64,000 nt of DNA. Source: Choristoneura fumiferana (Eukaryota > Arthropoda > Insecta > Lepidoptera > Tortricidae). Below the pieces are notes generated by a model that had not been told where the DNA came from, made no database searches, and saw only the letters and a program-made list of their open reading frames with translations. Shown here in pieces: positions 35,688 through 47,376 of this stretch (position 1 is the stretch's first letter; every line of letters starts with the position of its first letter). The position numbers were made by a program, and so were the translations under genes. The DNA lies in the NCBI RefSeq assembly GCF_025370935.1, contig NC_133482.1:3402848-3466847 (forward strand). The letters are read 5' to 3'.

Positions 35688-38372
35688 ATGACGATGAAAA
35701 TAATAACAATATTAGTGTTACTGTTCTACTATGCAAGTGGCGACAAGTTTAATTTTACAAATTATGCGTTGTACAGAATCGTACCGAAAAATATTGAAGA
35801 ACTAACAACGCTGCATTCTATGATACATACAAATAATAAAGATCTAGACTTTTTTGACGAGCCTGTTAATGTTGATGGATTAGTTAGTGTTGTAACGTCA
35901 CCGGGCTACAGAAAAACTTTTGATGAAATCTTAAAAGCAAACGAAATTTACGCCGAAGTTACTATTGAAAATATACAAGTGTAAGTAACAGAACTACATA
36001 ATTTTTTAAGCAATTATTTAAATAAAACGTTAAGTTTAATGATTTATTTTTAACACACATTACTTTGTTTCCAGAGTAATCGACAAAGAGAGAATTGGAA
36101 AATACGCCCATAGAAATGTAAGGTCTATGACTTGGGATGCATATTACACTTTCGAAGACATTTACTCATGGCTTGATGATGTAGCTGCTAGCAACAGTGA
36201 CGTTGTATCCTTAATCTACGGAGGCATGTCTTATGAAGGTCGTGAAATAAAAGGAGTTAAAATTTCACATGGCATTGGCCGGAGAAGCATTTTCATAGAA
36301 GGTGGAATTCATGCAAGAGAATGGATATCCTATGCTACTGTCAATTATATTATTAATGAATTGGTCTACAGTGAAGATCCAGAAACGCAGGCTGCTGCAA
36401 GAGATTTTGACTGGTATATATTTCCTTGCACAAATCCTGATGGCTATGTTTGGACACATACAGACGTAAGAAATTTTATTAATAACTGAACACTACTTTA
36501 ACAGACTTCCGTATTAAGTTCATTGTTAGTTAAACACGTAATTGGATGAACTTATCAGTGTTTATTTGTTTCAGTTCAGACTTTGGCGCAAAAATCGTAA
36601 GCCCGTCGGTACTGAATTTGGTATCGATTTGAATAGAAATTGGAACAGCAACTGGCTGCGTGAGTATAGTTACATTATGAAATAAAATAAAACACACAAA
36701 ATCATGTCTTTAAGGCCAGAAAGTAATAAATTTCCAACAAAAAACTGTCAGAAACTTGAAGTTAAAAACTAAAGGCTTTCTGAGATAAGCTTCGTCATTC
36801 CCATGCTGCATGTGAGACATGCATTTTTTATCACATTTGGAAACAAAGCAGTTGAGAAGAAAACAAATGAAGGAGAAACAAGTCTGTATGGACTCAAATT
36901 ACATTGTTTTTGACGATGTCAAAGTAGATAAAAAAACGGCAATGAAAAATAATTGCAATCACCCATACCGGGATTCCATAAAAAGATAAATAATGACACA
37001 GTTAATATAAGAAAAATCAATTCAGTACTAAAAATTATAAACTCAATTTTAAAAACATTTAAAAGTGGAATTACATTATAACTGGAACTCTGTGGTGCCA
37101 AAGTTGAAAAATATCATTACAATCCTTGGACAGCAATAAAAAGAAAAAAGAATATTGCAGCAAAATTTGCCTACCTACTAGCGCTGCAGCGCTGTGATTT
37201 TTTTTTAATTCCAAGAACACGGCCCGATCTTCTAGGAGTCGATGCTTACTGCAAAAAACTTGATATATTCTTCACCTTCTAGATTTAGATACTTTATTTA
37301 TAGTTTTCAATATTTTTTTTACGTTGTTCACAGTCAAAAGCTCAAGCACGGATCCTAGTTCTAACACCTATGCTGGTATTGGACCTTTTTCTGAAATTGA
37401 AGCAAGAACTTTAGCTTCTTACATTGAAAGCGTAGCAGACACTATGGAAATGTATCTCAGTTTCCATTCTTCTGGACAATTGCTGATGGTGCCTTATGGA
37501 AATACTACTGATCCCTTAGACAATTATTATGACACGGTAATTAAAATTTTCTTCCTCGACATTATCTAATAAAACATTTATTGGTGCATTTGCTGGAGTT
37601 CATTCTTTTTAGCGCGATTTTTTTTTCCTTCTAACAAGACACAGCGTCTTAATTATTTCTTCTTTTATTGATCTTAGTACCCTTTCTGCTGCCTTATCCT
37701 TCTTATTTTTTCCTTCTGTTTTGGCTTCTTTTACTTTTTTGGTATAATTGTTGTGTGATACATATAATAAATTATGTTTAAGTAAGTTACTTTAGTTATA
37801 TTTTGTTTAATAGATCAAAATTGGCAGACGAGCCATGGGATCGCTTGCAGTTCGACACGGGACGCCTTATATCACTGGAAATATTGCTGAGGCTATTTGT
37901 AAGTTTTGAATCATTTTGCATTAGGCTTATAATAAGTTAGTTAGTTTAACTTTTATGTTTTTTGCTTTTTTCATAACGTGTTTGATCATTTTTGTACATT
38001 TTGTGTGTATATAAATTCATTTTGCATATTTGAGGTCTTAAACGTAATATACGAAAATTTCAAAGATGTCTCCTTAACTTCTCTAACGTGCATTTTTGAA
38101 CGATTTTTTTAGATGAAGCGACCGGCACTAGTGTCGATTGGGTCAAAGAAAAACTTCGTATTCCTCTTACATACTGCTATGAGCTTCGAGACAGAGGACA
38201 ATACGGACATCTCTTACCAGCTGATCAAATCTTGCCCAACAGCGAAGAAGTTATGGATTCTGTTTTAGCTTTAATAAGAGAAGGGCGTGCTTTAGGCTAT
38301 TTTAATTCATCTGCTTCTATCAAGGTTTCTATTTCATTATTGTTAGGTATTGTGTTGTACTTATTGTACTAA
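35688..38372 (+). CDS. Gene B': near-identical copy of gene B, 438 aa
   Basis: Exons 35688-35980, 36075-36465, 36575-36659, 37334-37536, 37814-37898, 38113-38372; lengths are identical to gene B exon by exon. Signal peptide, propeptide, zinc ligands (HxxE and the distal His), Arg127, Asn144-Arg145, Tyr248 and Glu270 equivalents and the hydrophobic C-tail are all kept, so an active CPA-like enzyme is predicted. I count eight base differences from B in the coding exons. Six change residues: Ile/Val in the RIIPKN motif, Lys/Glu at ANKIYA, Ala/Val at the exon 1-2 junction, Gly/Ser at AAGNSD, Ser/Ile at HGSGRR and Gln/Arg at IGRQAM. None is catalytic. It is either a recent tandem paralogue or the other allele of gene B. 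Confidence 0.93.
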
Positions 38373-40013
38373 TTTACTATCGACTTTTAATCTTCATTTG
38401 TAAAGATATCGACACCCGTTTTATCTTCTGATTAAGTTCTTATCATACTATCGTATATTATCTATTTATCTTCGTTAAGAAAATCGTAAAATACATACGT
38501 TAAACCTTTGATTATAATATTTTCAATGAAATACTTATGTTTGAACCACGATTAAATGATTTTTTGAATTGGGTGGTTTTTGTTGTTGTAATGTAATTTT
38601 TTCTTTGTTAACAAAATTATAATTGGAAGCAAAAAGCTCTTTTTGTCAGGATTACAACAAAGTTACTCAACATAAGTTTGGGATTTTAATAGAATTAAAG
38701 GTGTAGTAAATTGAATAGAATCTACACGTATATCCTTTAGTTGGCTAAAAATATAAACTAAACTATGAAATAGATAAACCCGTTCTTTATTAATGACAGG
38801 GTATGGATAGTAATAGTACAATATAATTTTGTTAACATAAAGTTAAATTAGATCACCTTGTTTCGAAGTAACAGAAAAGTATGCCCAGTATTCAATATCA
38901 GATCTCGGTCCATATACGTCTCTCTGCTGTGTTTTTATTTAGAAATAATCAGAAAAAATAACGAATTTTTGGGTCTATCTCACGTACCTACTTTTAGGTG
39001 CTATAGTTCCGGAGATAATTTTGTGAAAAATGATACAACTAGCAGCATTTATATCAAGATATATGTCAAGTTGTAACCCCTTTATGTAATTGCTCTAAAG
39101 GGTATTTTCGTGCGTTGTGCTATATAAGTGAAATTAAATTTATTTTCACATTTTATTTTTCGGAAATATTGATATATCTACAGCTATATCACTTCTGACC
39201 AACTTTTCTAAAACCAGACCCGGATACAACTCAACATGTACTACTACCAATGCGAGACAAATTTGAATCATTTTTTTGTGATAAGTGATACATCTCGTCA
39301 CGAATCACTTTTCACAAACACATTTTTAAGTGTAAAGGTATACAAATTGAATTATATCTAAAAGTCAAACTATTCCGTAAAATATTTATGCAATAACAGA
39401 CGTGCTAAGTGATACAAGTGCGAGCATAAAGAGTAGAGTGTGGTGGGAGTGCGCGGGGTGAGGTGACGCGGGAGCGCGGGGCTCGGTGTCGCTGCAAACT
39501 GATATAAGTTACTTTACTTTTTGCAAACTAATATAAGTTAGGTAAATTTTAATTGTAGCGGGGTACAAAGTCAAAAAATCAGGGTTTTATGGTTTACTTT
39601 ACTTTAAGCAACATTGAGCTGAGAACATATTTTATTACGCTGAGTGAGTGAGTGTGTTTTACAAGTTCATGTACTATATCATATCAGTTTACACCAAGAG
39701 TTATTATGGGTGCTCCAGGGGTGCACCATGATATAACTGAACTTGTATCATCTAACACATATTATTTACTCATATTAGACATTTCAATATGTACAACTCA
39801 CAGGTTTTTCGCAATTTTCTTCGAACTTACAATATTTACCGAAAAACACTAAATGCACGTTTATAGAATATATTTTTATGTTTAAAAAGTGCTTTGGTAA
39901 ATGCTAGCCCCCTTGGCTCACAAACCAGACTTTTTAAAATCTTATTTTCGCTCTCCTGTAAAATGACGATTTTGCACTTGTATCACTTATTTTAGGAGGC
40001 ACAGAAGTGTTTT
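38373..40013. repeat. Downstream region R3
   Basis: Same blocks as R1 (GTATGGATAGTA, TCATCTAACACATATTATTT and others), plus an inserted stretch of about 38822-39366 with no recognised content; an ORF at 38858-39076 has no motif. It ends where the gene C upstream region begins. Confidence 0.75.
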
Positions 40014-40083
40014 ATTCCGTTGGGACGATATTTACCAAATTATCCGGGAATGTACAAGTTCGTAATTTATTTGATAACTGTAA

Positions 40084-40258
40084 CTTATCGTTAGTTATCC
40101 TATGATAAATATCGATGTCAAGAGATTTGTTATCAACTTACAATCTTAATTTGAGTTAAAATCCGCGTATCTAGACGTCAAAGTAAGTCAAATTGATGAT
40201 ATTCATCAGTTAGCGTGGTTGCTTGAAGTAAACTTGGTCTGTGTTAAAAAAACTCAAG
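40084..40258 (+). promoter_or_regulatory. Likely promoter of gene C with GATA-site cluster
   Basis: Four GATA-type motifs in about 60 bp: CTTATC (40084-40089), TTATCC (40095-40100), TGATAA (40103-40108) and TTATCA (40140-40145). TCAGT at 40206-40210 fits the arthropod initiator, about 50 nt before the ATG. No clear TATA box. Regulatory use is inferred. Confidence 0.4.
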
Positions 40259-43200
40259 ATGAAGGCATTATATTTTGTATTATTAGTTTACTTAGCAAAT
40301 AGTGTTTCAACTGAAAAATTTAGATTTGACAATTACACTTTGTACAAAATACACTTAGAAAATGCAGAACAAGTCAAAATACTGAGAAATCTTCAAGACA
40401 CCGATCTGAGATATGATTTTTGGACCGAACCAGTGGCTTCAGCGGAATACGTTCAAGTTATGACCAGTCCTGAAAATAAACTTGATTTTCAAAACTTCTT
40501 GATTGCGAATAACATTAATGCTGAAATAAGCATGAACAACGTTCAAGAGTAAGTAAATAATATTAATTAGAGTTAAGTAGTATAATATTATTTATTTGCA
40601 CCTTCTGGCTCAAAATTTGAAGAATTCAATAATTCAATAAATGACTTTAAAGCAATAAAACTAAAGTAGTTTTATGTTATTCCAGATTTGTGGATAAACA
40701 GACTGTTAAACATTATACAAACAGAAACACCCAGAGTATGACATGGGATGCTTATTACACTTTAGATGACATTTACGCTTGGATTAACGATTTAGTTGAG
40801 ACATATCCTGACGTAGCCACGAAAGTTATTGGTGGCTCGTCTTTTGAAGGCAGAGAAATAGTCGGTGTGAAGATATCACATGGCGAGGGTAAAAGTAACA
40901 TTTTCATTGAAGGTGGAATCCATGCTAGAGAATGGATATCGCCGTCAGCCGTTTGCTATATTCTTTCTGAGCTATTGACAAGTGAAAATCCTGAAACAAT
41001 GGCAGCTGCGAGGGAATTTGACTGGTATATATTCCCCGTAACTAACCCTGATGGTTATGTGTGGTCACATGACTCGGTAAGATTTTGTACGTACTTTTTT
41101 GAACTAAAAGAATTTCTTAGCTCACCCGCGACCTTATGATAGCTAAATTTATGCAAGATATGCGTGTTCATGCAGTTCCTCCGCCTCCACGCTGTAAGAA
41201 CACACATAAATCACACAAATCCATCTATCACCACCACCACACTACACTGAACATGCTACCATGGTAGCATGGTGTACGGTTGTGTTGCTCTGAAGATGAG
41301 CTCGTGTGTGTTCTTTCAGTGTGGAGGTGGAGGAACTGCATGAACACGCATATCTTGAGCAAATGCAAGGTGAGCAAATAAATTATTTTAGTTCATTGAT
41401 ATGGACCTCCGCAAAGTAACGCCTGATTCAATAAATTACTTATTTTTTATATACAAAAAATAGCAAGTCAAGATTTTAAACTTCCGTTCTTTGCATATAC
41501 CTCATACAACGCTTTTAATTTCAGTTTAGGATGTGGCGCAAAAATCGGCGACCATTCAGTAATGGCATTGGCGTAGACTTAAACAGAAATTGGAATAGTA
41601 ACTGGCTAGGTATGTTGTCTATCGGTTAAAACCGACACCAATTTCTCCATTCAACTAGATTTAGGAAGCTACGATCTCTTTAGGTGGCTGTATCCTCTCC
41701 TAGATTTAAGTACACCTGTATGAATGCATGCAATTAACTTAAACTTCCCAATTCCCCTTAAATTTTGTTGAATGTACGAGTAGACAGTTTCTTTTCTCTA
41801 TCCATAATCTTGCCTGAATTCACATGCAACGCTATAAGCATTGTGGAAATAAAACATGACCGACTAAAACGGTTTGACATCATTAAAATGATTAAAGACT
41901 GCATCCATTATTTAACATTCCATGACTTTGAAGAATTTACTTTGCTTCTGGAATATGTCAGACATTTTGAACATGAAACTACCGTGAGACTCACTCATAT
42001 TAAATGAAAGAGAAAGAGCTACGAAAGAAAGGGCTACGAAATAGCCCGAAACATGTCGAGCTACACTCGGTTTAAGACGTGAGTTATCCGTTACAATATC
42101 ATTTAATATGTCAGAAATTTGTTTGAATTTACTACTTATAGGTACGCAGTGATAAGTCATCATCACCGTCATAAAGGTTCTATGCTAAACATACACTTAC
42201 CCTAAAAAACCAGTCCTACGCCGCCCGTATCCATCAGACATATACAAGTTCCATCAGTAAAAACATTGCAATAAAAAGGAATTTTGATAAAATTTTGTAT
42301 CTTTAACATTACAGCATTCGGTGCCAGTACTAACCCACTATCAGAGGTCTACGCTGGCCCAGGGCCTTTCTCGGAGCCAGAAACAAGGACTATGTCGAGA
42401 TACATGAGAGAGATCGGAGATAAAATGGAAATGTTCCTGACTTTCCACTCTTATGGGCAGATGCTGCTTCTGCCTTTCGGAAACACATCTGAACCCTTGG
42501 CTAATTATCACGACGCGGTAAGTGATTATTTAATTATGAATCTTAAAATTGTGAGTGCTCTAACACTGAATAGAAACCTACCTGGTAGACAGATTCGAAG
42601 AGTTCTACGAGTATATCACTGCCAAAACAAAACTTAACGAGAAATAAAATTACACTTCACACAATTCGACCTGCTTTATTATCAATTATCATCCTTTACT
42701 TAGTCTCGACTTTGCGTAACCCGCTGAGCAGTGGGGCAAGCAAATTCTCTAAGCATTGCTCACCATGGTGCAGTTAATTCTTTACACTCGGAGATGAAGT
42801 TCTTCCATAGGTATTTTGGTAAAATATTATTTCATAGCTTAGGTACTTAGTATCCATAATGGGACCAACTCAGAAAATTGGAAAATACCAAAGAGAATAT
42901 TATCGGGTCATTTCAAAGTGCAAAACTTCAAAAATGGCTCAACTAATTCTAAAAAAACATATCTAAAAACCACCACAAGGAAATTAGCTTTCACGTAAAA
43001 AAAACATTGAAATCAGTCTATTCGTTTCAGAGCCGTAGCTGGTAATGACACAGACAGACGTACATTGGCGTCAAACTTATAACATACTTCTTATTGCGTC
43101 GGGGGTTAAAAGCATGTTAGAATAATATTAAAAAAAAACTAGCGAAGCTATAGTTTTCAGCAATCAGACCCATAAGTTTGTAAATAGAAAGAAAGAAAGA

Positions 43201-45313
43201 ACGAAGACATTTATTCACATTCACAAAGACATATAAATACAATACCCGTACCTACTCGTACCTAACAAATACCATACGCAATTGTTTAGAATAATCCTTA
43301 GCAAGCTGATGGTTGCGAATAAGCTTGGCCATGCCGTTTAATAAAAATAGGTAGGTATATTTTGAAAAAAAAAAACAATGCACACAGTTATCATTCGCTC
43401 TTTTACCAGTAGTAATGAGGGCTATCGTTTTTTGTCTCACTAGATGGCGCACTGTTGCGTGAGGTTTTTAAGTATGGCTTTCAAAGTCTGTTATTACAGG
43501 CGTGAAAACAAAGTTTAGATTAAAATCATATTTAATACACCTTAAAACCGTACCAAAAAAATATCGAGCATGCCACAGTGCTGCATAGTCCCCGTTTTGT
43601 TCGGAAAAAAGGGAGGACAAAGGTTTCCGAAAGACAAAACTGTCTCAAAACACAGACATTCATTGCCCCGGAACGCTTATTTGCCATAATTAATTTCAGA
43701 TATTGCAAAATATTCACAAAATTATAAATAAACCCGCGTAGCTCACCCAAAAACTATGAGATTTGACATTTCGGAGACCTCACACTACACTAGCGCCTCT
43801 AGTGGCGAATTCATACGCGATAGCCCTCATTTCTTCGTGTTGAAATTGCAGATGAACATTGGTCGTCGTGCTATGGGAGCCTTGTCCGTCCGATATGGAA
43901 CAGAATATGTGACGGGCAACATTGTCGAAGTTTTGTGTAAGTATATAAACTATACATTTTGTATATACTACGAGTATAACCAACATTCCCTTGATACTCT
44001 GAGATCGTTAAGGAAAAAAATATTTGGGTTTAGTTACAGATATCTAAATATGAATAGGCAAAATAAGTGGCACAATGCCGCGTCTCTCAACCAAAGTGTC
44101 GTAGATTCGAGTTCTTTGGAATTTAAAAATTTCAGATGAATTTTACCATGAGAAAAGAAAAGTGCAAATTTCACAATCCGAACTGGATTCTTCTAGGCTG
44201 CATTTACACCAGAGATGTTCGAGTATGTGTTGTGAATAATGTGTTTGTTATGATATGAACCAATACAAACGCTTTATTTACCTTTCCTCGCTCAGCATTA
44301 TATCTAGCGGAAACACAACCGGGAAAATAGTGAAAACTGATTTGGCTGGAAGGGTGGTTTCTATTATCTACCTACTTATTTAAATTTCTGTGGACGGAAT
44401 ATTCATCCATTCATCCCAGCCTATATACGTCCCACTGCAGGGCACAGGCCTCCCCTCAGAATGAGAGGGCTTGAGCAGTAGTTCCCACGCGGGCCCAGTG
44501 CGGATTGGGAACTTCACACACACCATTGAATTGCTTCGCAGGCTTGTACAGGTTTCCTCACTATGTTTTCCTTCACCGTAAAGCTCGTGGTAAATTTCAA
44601 ATGTAATTCCGCACATGAATTTCGAAAAACTCAGAGGTGCGAGCCGGGGTTTGAACCCACGATCCTCTGCTTGAGAGGCCATAGGTCAAACCACTCGGCC
44701 ACCACGGCTTCATGACGGGCTTCCACGGGACGGAATATTAGACATTGAAAAAGTAAAAATGCCCCAAAAGGTTATCCATACTAATACTAATTAATATTAT
44801 AAATGCAAAAGTGTGTGTGTTTGCATGTTTGTGTGTTTGTATGTTTGCCCGTCTTTCATGTCGAAACGGAGCGACGGAACGACGTGATTTTTGGCATACA
44901 GATATTTTATGGGCCAGAAAGTGACATAGGCTACTTTTTATCCCGGAAAATGCACAGTTCCCGAGGGAACAGCGCGCGATAAGGGAATTCCACGCGGGCG
45001 AAGCCGCGGGCAAAAGCTAGTTAATCAATAATTATAATTAATTACAGATGAAGCAACTGGTGGTACTGACGAATGGGTGAAGGAACATCTCGACGTACCT
45101 CTAGTATACTGCTTTGAGTTACGAGATCGCTTCACATACGGTTTCCTTCTACCACCAGAACAGATCCTGCCTAACAATGAGGAGACGATGGACTCGGTTT
45201 TAGACTTGATTCACCAAGGGAAGCGGTTTGGCTATTTTAGAACCAGTGGAGGGAGTGGCTTGAAAACTTCCATGTTGTTTGTTGTTGGATTGTTCGTGAC
45301 ATTATGTATGTGA
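40259..45313 (+). CDS. Gene C: M14A zinc carboxypeptidase (CPB-like), 6 exons, 439 aa
   Basis: Exons 40259-40548, 40686-41076, 41525-41609, 42315-42517, 43852-43936, 45048-45313, all GT-AG. The start is the ATG at 40259, which opens a clean signal peptide (MKALYFVLLVYLANSVST); an upstream in-frame GTG is not needed. Propeptide to about residue 113, then the catalytic domain with His176 and Glu179 (GGIHAREWIS), Arg232, Asn247-Arg248 (DLNRNW), His300 (LTFHSYGQ), Tyr352 and Glu375 (FELRD). The residue at CPA/CPB position 255 is Asp359 (GGTDEW), the hallmark of carboxypeptidase B, so cleavage of C-terminal Lys/Arg is expected. The C-terminus ends in a hydrophobic run (SMLFVVGLFVTLC) after a Ser/Gly-rich stretch, as in GPI-anchored proteins. 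Introns 4 and 5 carry mobile elements close to both acceptors. Confidence 0.95.
41112..41440. repeat. Large foldback repeat (GCTCACCC family) in intron 2 of gene C
   Basis: Arms of about 45 bp (about 41161-41208 and 41307-41351) are inverted copies around GTTCATGCAGTTCCTCC. The centre is a perfect 20-bp palindrome, CATGCTACCATGGTAGCATG (41252-41271). Outer ends are GCTCACCC and GGTGAGC. The unit CGCAAAGTAACGCCTGATTC follows at about 41410. Confidence 0.75.
42900..43110. repeat. Dispersed repeat in intron 4 of gene C
   Basis: Shares CAGACAGACGTACATTGGCG, CGTCAAACTTATAA and GGGGGTTAAAAG-type ends with 10500-10670 and 4385-4410. Unknown class. Confidence 0.55.
43414..43831. mobile_element. MITE in intron 4 of gene C, ending 20 bp before exon 5
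   Basis: 418 bp with terminal inverted repeats AATGAGGGCTATCG / CGATAGCCCTCATT and further inverted similarity inside (TGAGGT, CTAGATGGCGC). A second copy in opposite orientation is at 46948-47376. The right end (43831) is 20 bp upstream of exon 5 (43852), leaving only a short tract and CAG for the acceptor. Confidence 0.85.
44404..44727 (-). repeat. tRNA-derived SINE, copy 2, in intron 5 of gene C
   Basis: Same family as 8324-8629, minus orientation, flanked by the 12-bp duplication GGACGGAATATT (44392-44403 and 44728-44739). Confidence 0.88.
44778..45021 (+). mobile_element. Non-autonomous Helitron-like element in intron 5 of gene C
   Basis: Starts near ATACTAATACTAATTAATAT, contains ATTATAAATGC and TTTTATCCCGGAAAATGCAC, and ends with a GC-rich hairpin (CGCGG 44993-44997 with CCGCG 45004-45008) nine bases before the terminal CTAGT (45017-45021). 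A 3' hairpin plus CTRR-type end is the Helitron signature. The element ends 26 bp before exon 6. Confidence 0.75.
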
Positions 45314-46440
45314 TATAAAGCGGATATTACCTTTAAAAAAAATTGTACTTAATTTCGATCCTTTGTCCTTATTTCCTTAGTCATAGAAGATGTGCAGTTT
45401 TTAACATCATCATCATCATCCCAGCCTATATACGTCACAGCTGGGACATGAATCTCAACAAGAGGCTTGGGCCATAGTTCCCACGGGGCCCAGTGCGGAG
45501 GGAACTTCGCACGCAAGAATCGCTGCGAGGTTTGTATATATACGATGTTTTTTACCGCAAGCTCGGGTAAATTGTTAATTCACAATGAATTTGAAAAAAC
45601 TACCAGTATTTAACACGACCTTTATTTCTAGTCATAGAAGATGTGCAGTTTTTAACATCTTTTGAAATGAATTCTGTCAAAACTTTTTAAATACATAATT
45701 CTCTTTCTATAAATGAATGGTACTATAGTTTTTTAATTGAAATGCCTTAGCAAGAGGGCGACAAAACTTCCTTCCGCCCCGTGGCTGATACCCACGCTAC
45801 GCTACTGATGTGCTACAAACTGCATCACACATACACAACACCAAAAACAGAAGAAAATCTCAGTGTAAAATAAAGCCGCAGCTACACTAGTGTGCCACGT
45901 ATTCACAGACGGAGCCTCACGGGCGGGCCGTGGCCGCAAGTGCACTGATAACGCTCTCCTAGTAAATACGACTACTTTTGTGATTAAAGCCGGCCTCTAT
46001 TGACGGCTGCTGTGAAACACCATGTGAAGATTTAGCCGACGGCTATTAGACTATATGAGGGCGGTCAGCGAGAAATAACGAGGTTATGCGGGATGAAGCA
46101 TGTAAGTTCGAATTATGTCGTAATAGAGTACGTCCTGTTAAAAAAAAAATATCTTAATTAGCCAAGTCGAGCAAAGCAAATCAAAAGCACGGTCGTACCA
46201 TACTTTTTGCAATCTCCTGTAGTTTTATGCTGGCTGAAGCTAGAACCCTGAATTTTCAGCTACGTATAGGGTCTAATTAGAATAGGTATGTTATCCATAA
46301 ACATGGCAATTTTTATTATTATTGAGTTATAACACATATACAAAATTAAAAAAAATACAACATTCTATTTAAACCTGTAGGTAATTATTGCATGTCATAG
46401 TTCCTCAGTTTTGTCACTGACACGCTCACTGACTCACGAT
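45314..46440. other. Intergenic downstream of gene C
   Basis: No gene recognised. 45408-45605 is a degraded SINE of the 8324-8629 family (minus), and TAGTCATAGAAGATGTGCAG occurs on both sides of it (45379 and 45631), consistent with a duplicated flank. Confidence 0.5.
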
Positions 46441-46575
46441 CATCATAATTCTAAGGAATTTCTTGCAGACCCACAAGCAATGCAGGCCACATCCAACCAA
46501 ATTAACTGGAATCTGTTGGGGAGGCCTATATACAACAGGGAACGTCTTACGGCTGATACGATGACGATGATGATA
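46440..46575 (+). mobile_element. RTE-like LINE 3' remnant
   Basis: The plus strand reads GEAYIQQGTSYG and a stop, followed by (GAT)n-like tail sequence: the usual end of RTE-type LINEs. The antisense ORF of 118 codons over it (46443-46799) is not credible. Confidence 0.6.
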
Positions 46576-46947
46576 ATTCGTGGTACAGACAGACACCTAT
46601 GATTTTTTAAATAGTCTTCTTGGTTGGTTATGTATAACGCCGTCCACGGAATCACGTCTTGTGCCAGCATTATCGCGATCTCCTCTTTGAGTACGCGCCT
46701 CGGGCGCGCGGAACTGTGCACGGATTCCTTCGCGTGTGGTACAAGGATATGGAAGCTTTGCGACCGATACCAGAAACCATTATTAGCAGCAGCTGACAAT
46801 CTCCCGACAGTAATGCTGAATCGGTTTTTTCTTTATGTGCGTAAAGAACTGACCTAGTGCGTATTGCGCCAGGCGCGATGTAGAGTTCCGTAGTTAGTTG
46901 ACACAATAGACAACAACAAATTCGCCTATCCAATAAAATAATGACAC

Positions 46948-47376
46948 AATGAGGGCTATCGCGTATGAATTTGCCACTAGAGGCGCTAGTGTAGCGTGAG
47001 GTCTCCGAAATGTCAAATCTCATAGTTTTTGGGTGAGCTACGCGGGTTTATTTATAATTAGAATAATTTTGTGAATATTTTTCAATATCTGAAATTAATT
47101 ATGGCAAATATTATTATGCGTCCCGGGGCAATAAATGTCTGTGTTTCGAGACAGTTTTGTCTTTCGGAAACCTTTGTCCTCCCTTTTTCCCGAACAAAAC
47201 GGGGACTATGAAACTCTGTGGCATGCTCGATATTTTTATGGTCCGGTTTTAAGGTGTATTAAATAATTATGAGTTTAATCTAAACTTTGTTTTCACGCCC
47301 GTAATAACAGACTTTGAAAGCCAAACCTCACGCAACAGTGCGCCATCTAGTGAGACAAAAAACGATAGCCCTCATT
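46948..47376. mobile_element. Second copy of the AATGAGGGCTATCG MITE
   Basis: 429 bp, inverted relative to 43414-43831, with the same terminal repeats and colinear interior (for example GACAAAACTGTCT / AGACAGTTTTGTC). Confidence 0.85.

Larger units (their letters stand above)
33883..40013. repeat. Large duplicated block, copy 2
   Basis: Matches 23558-29213: gene A last exon, LINE tail, TA-flanked MITE, gene B' and downstream region. It starts at the first base after the gap. A segment of about 545 bp (about 38822-39366) is present here but absent from copy 1. Confidence 0.92.

Noticed and set aside
40241..40258. GTG start six codons upstream for gene C
   Set aside because: Insect genes use ATG; the ATG at 40259 starts a normal signal peptide.
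43756..44139. 127-codon ORF over exon 5 of gene C
   Set aside because: The real exon (43852-43936) has good splice sites; the flanking codons are MITE and intron sequence.
46443..46799. 118-codon minus-strand ORF
   Set aside because: It is antisense to an RTE-type LINE end and its (GAT)n tail; the Ile/Val run comes from the repeat.
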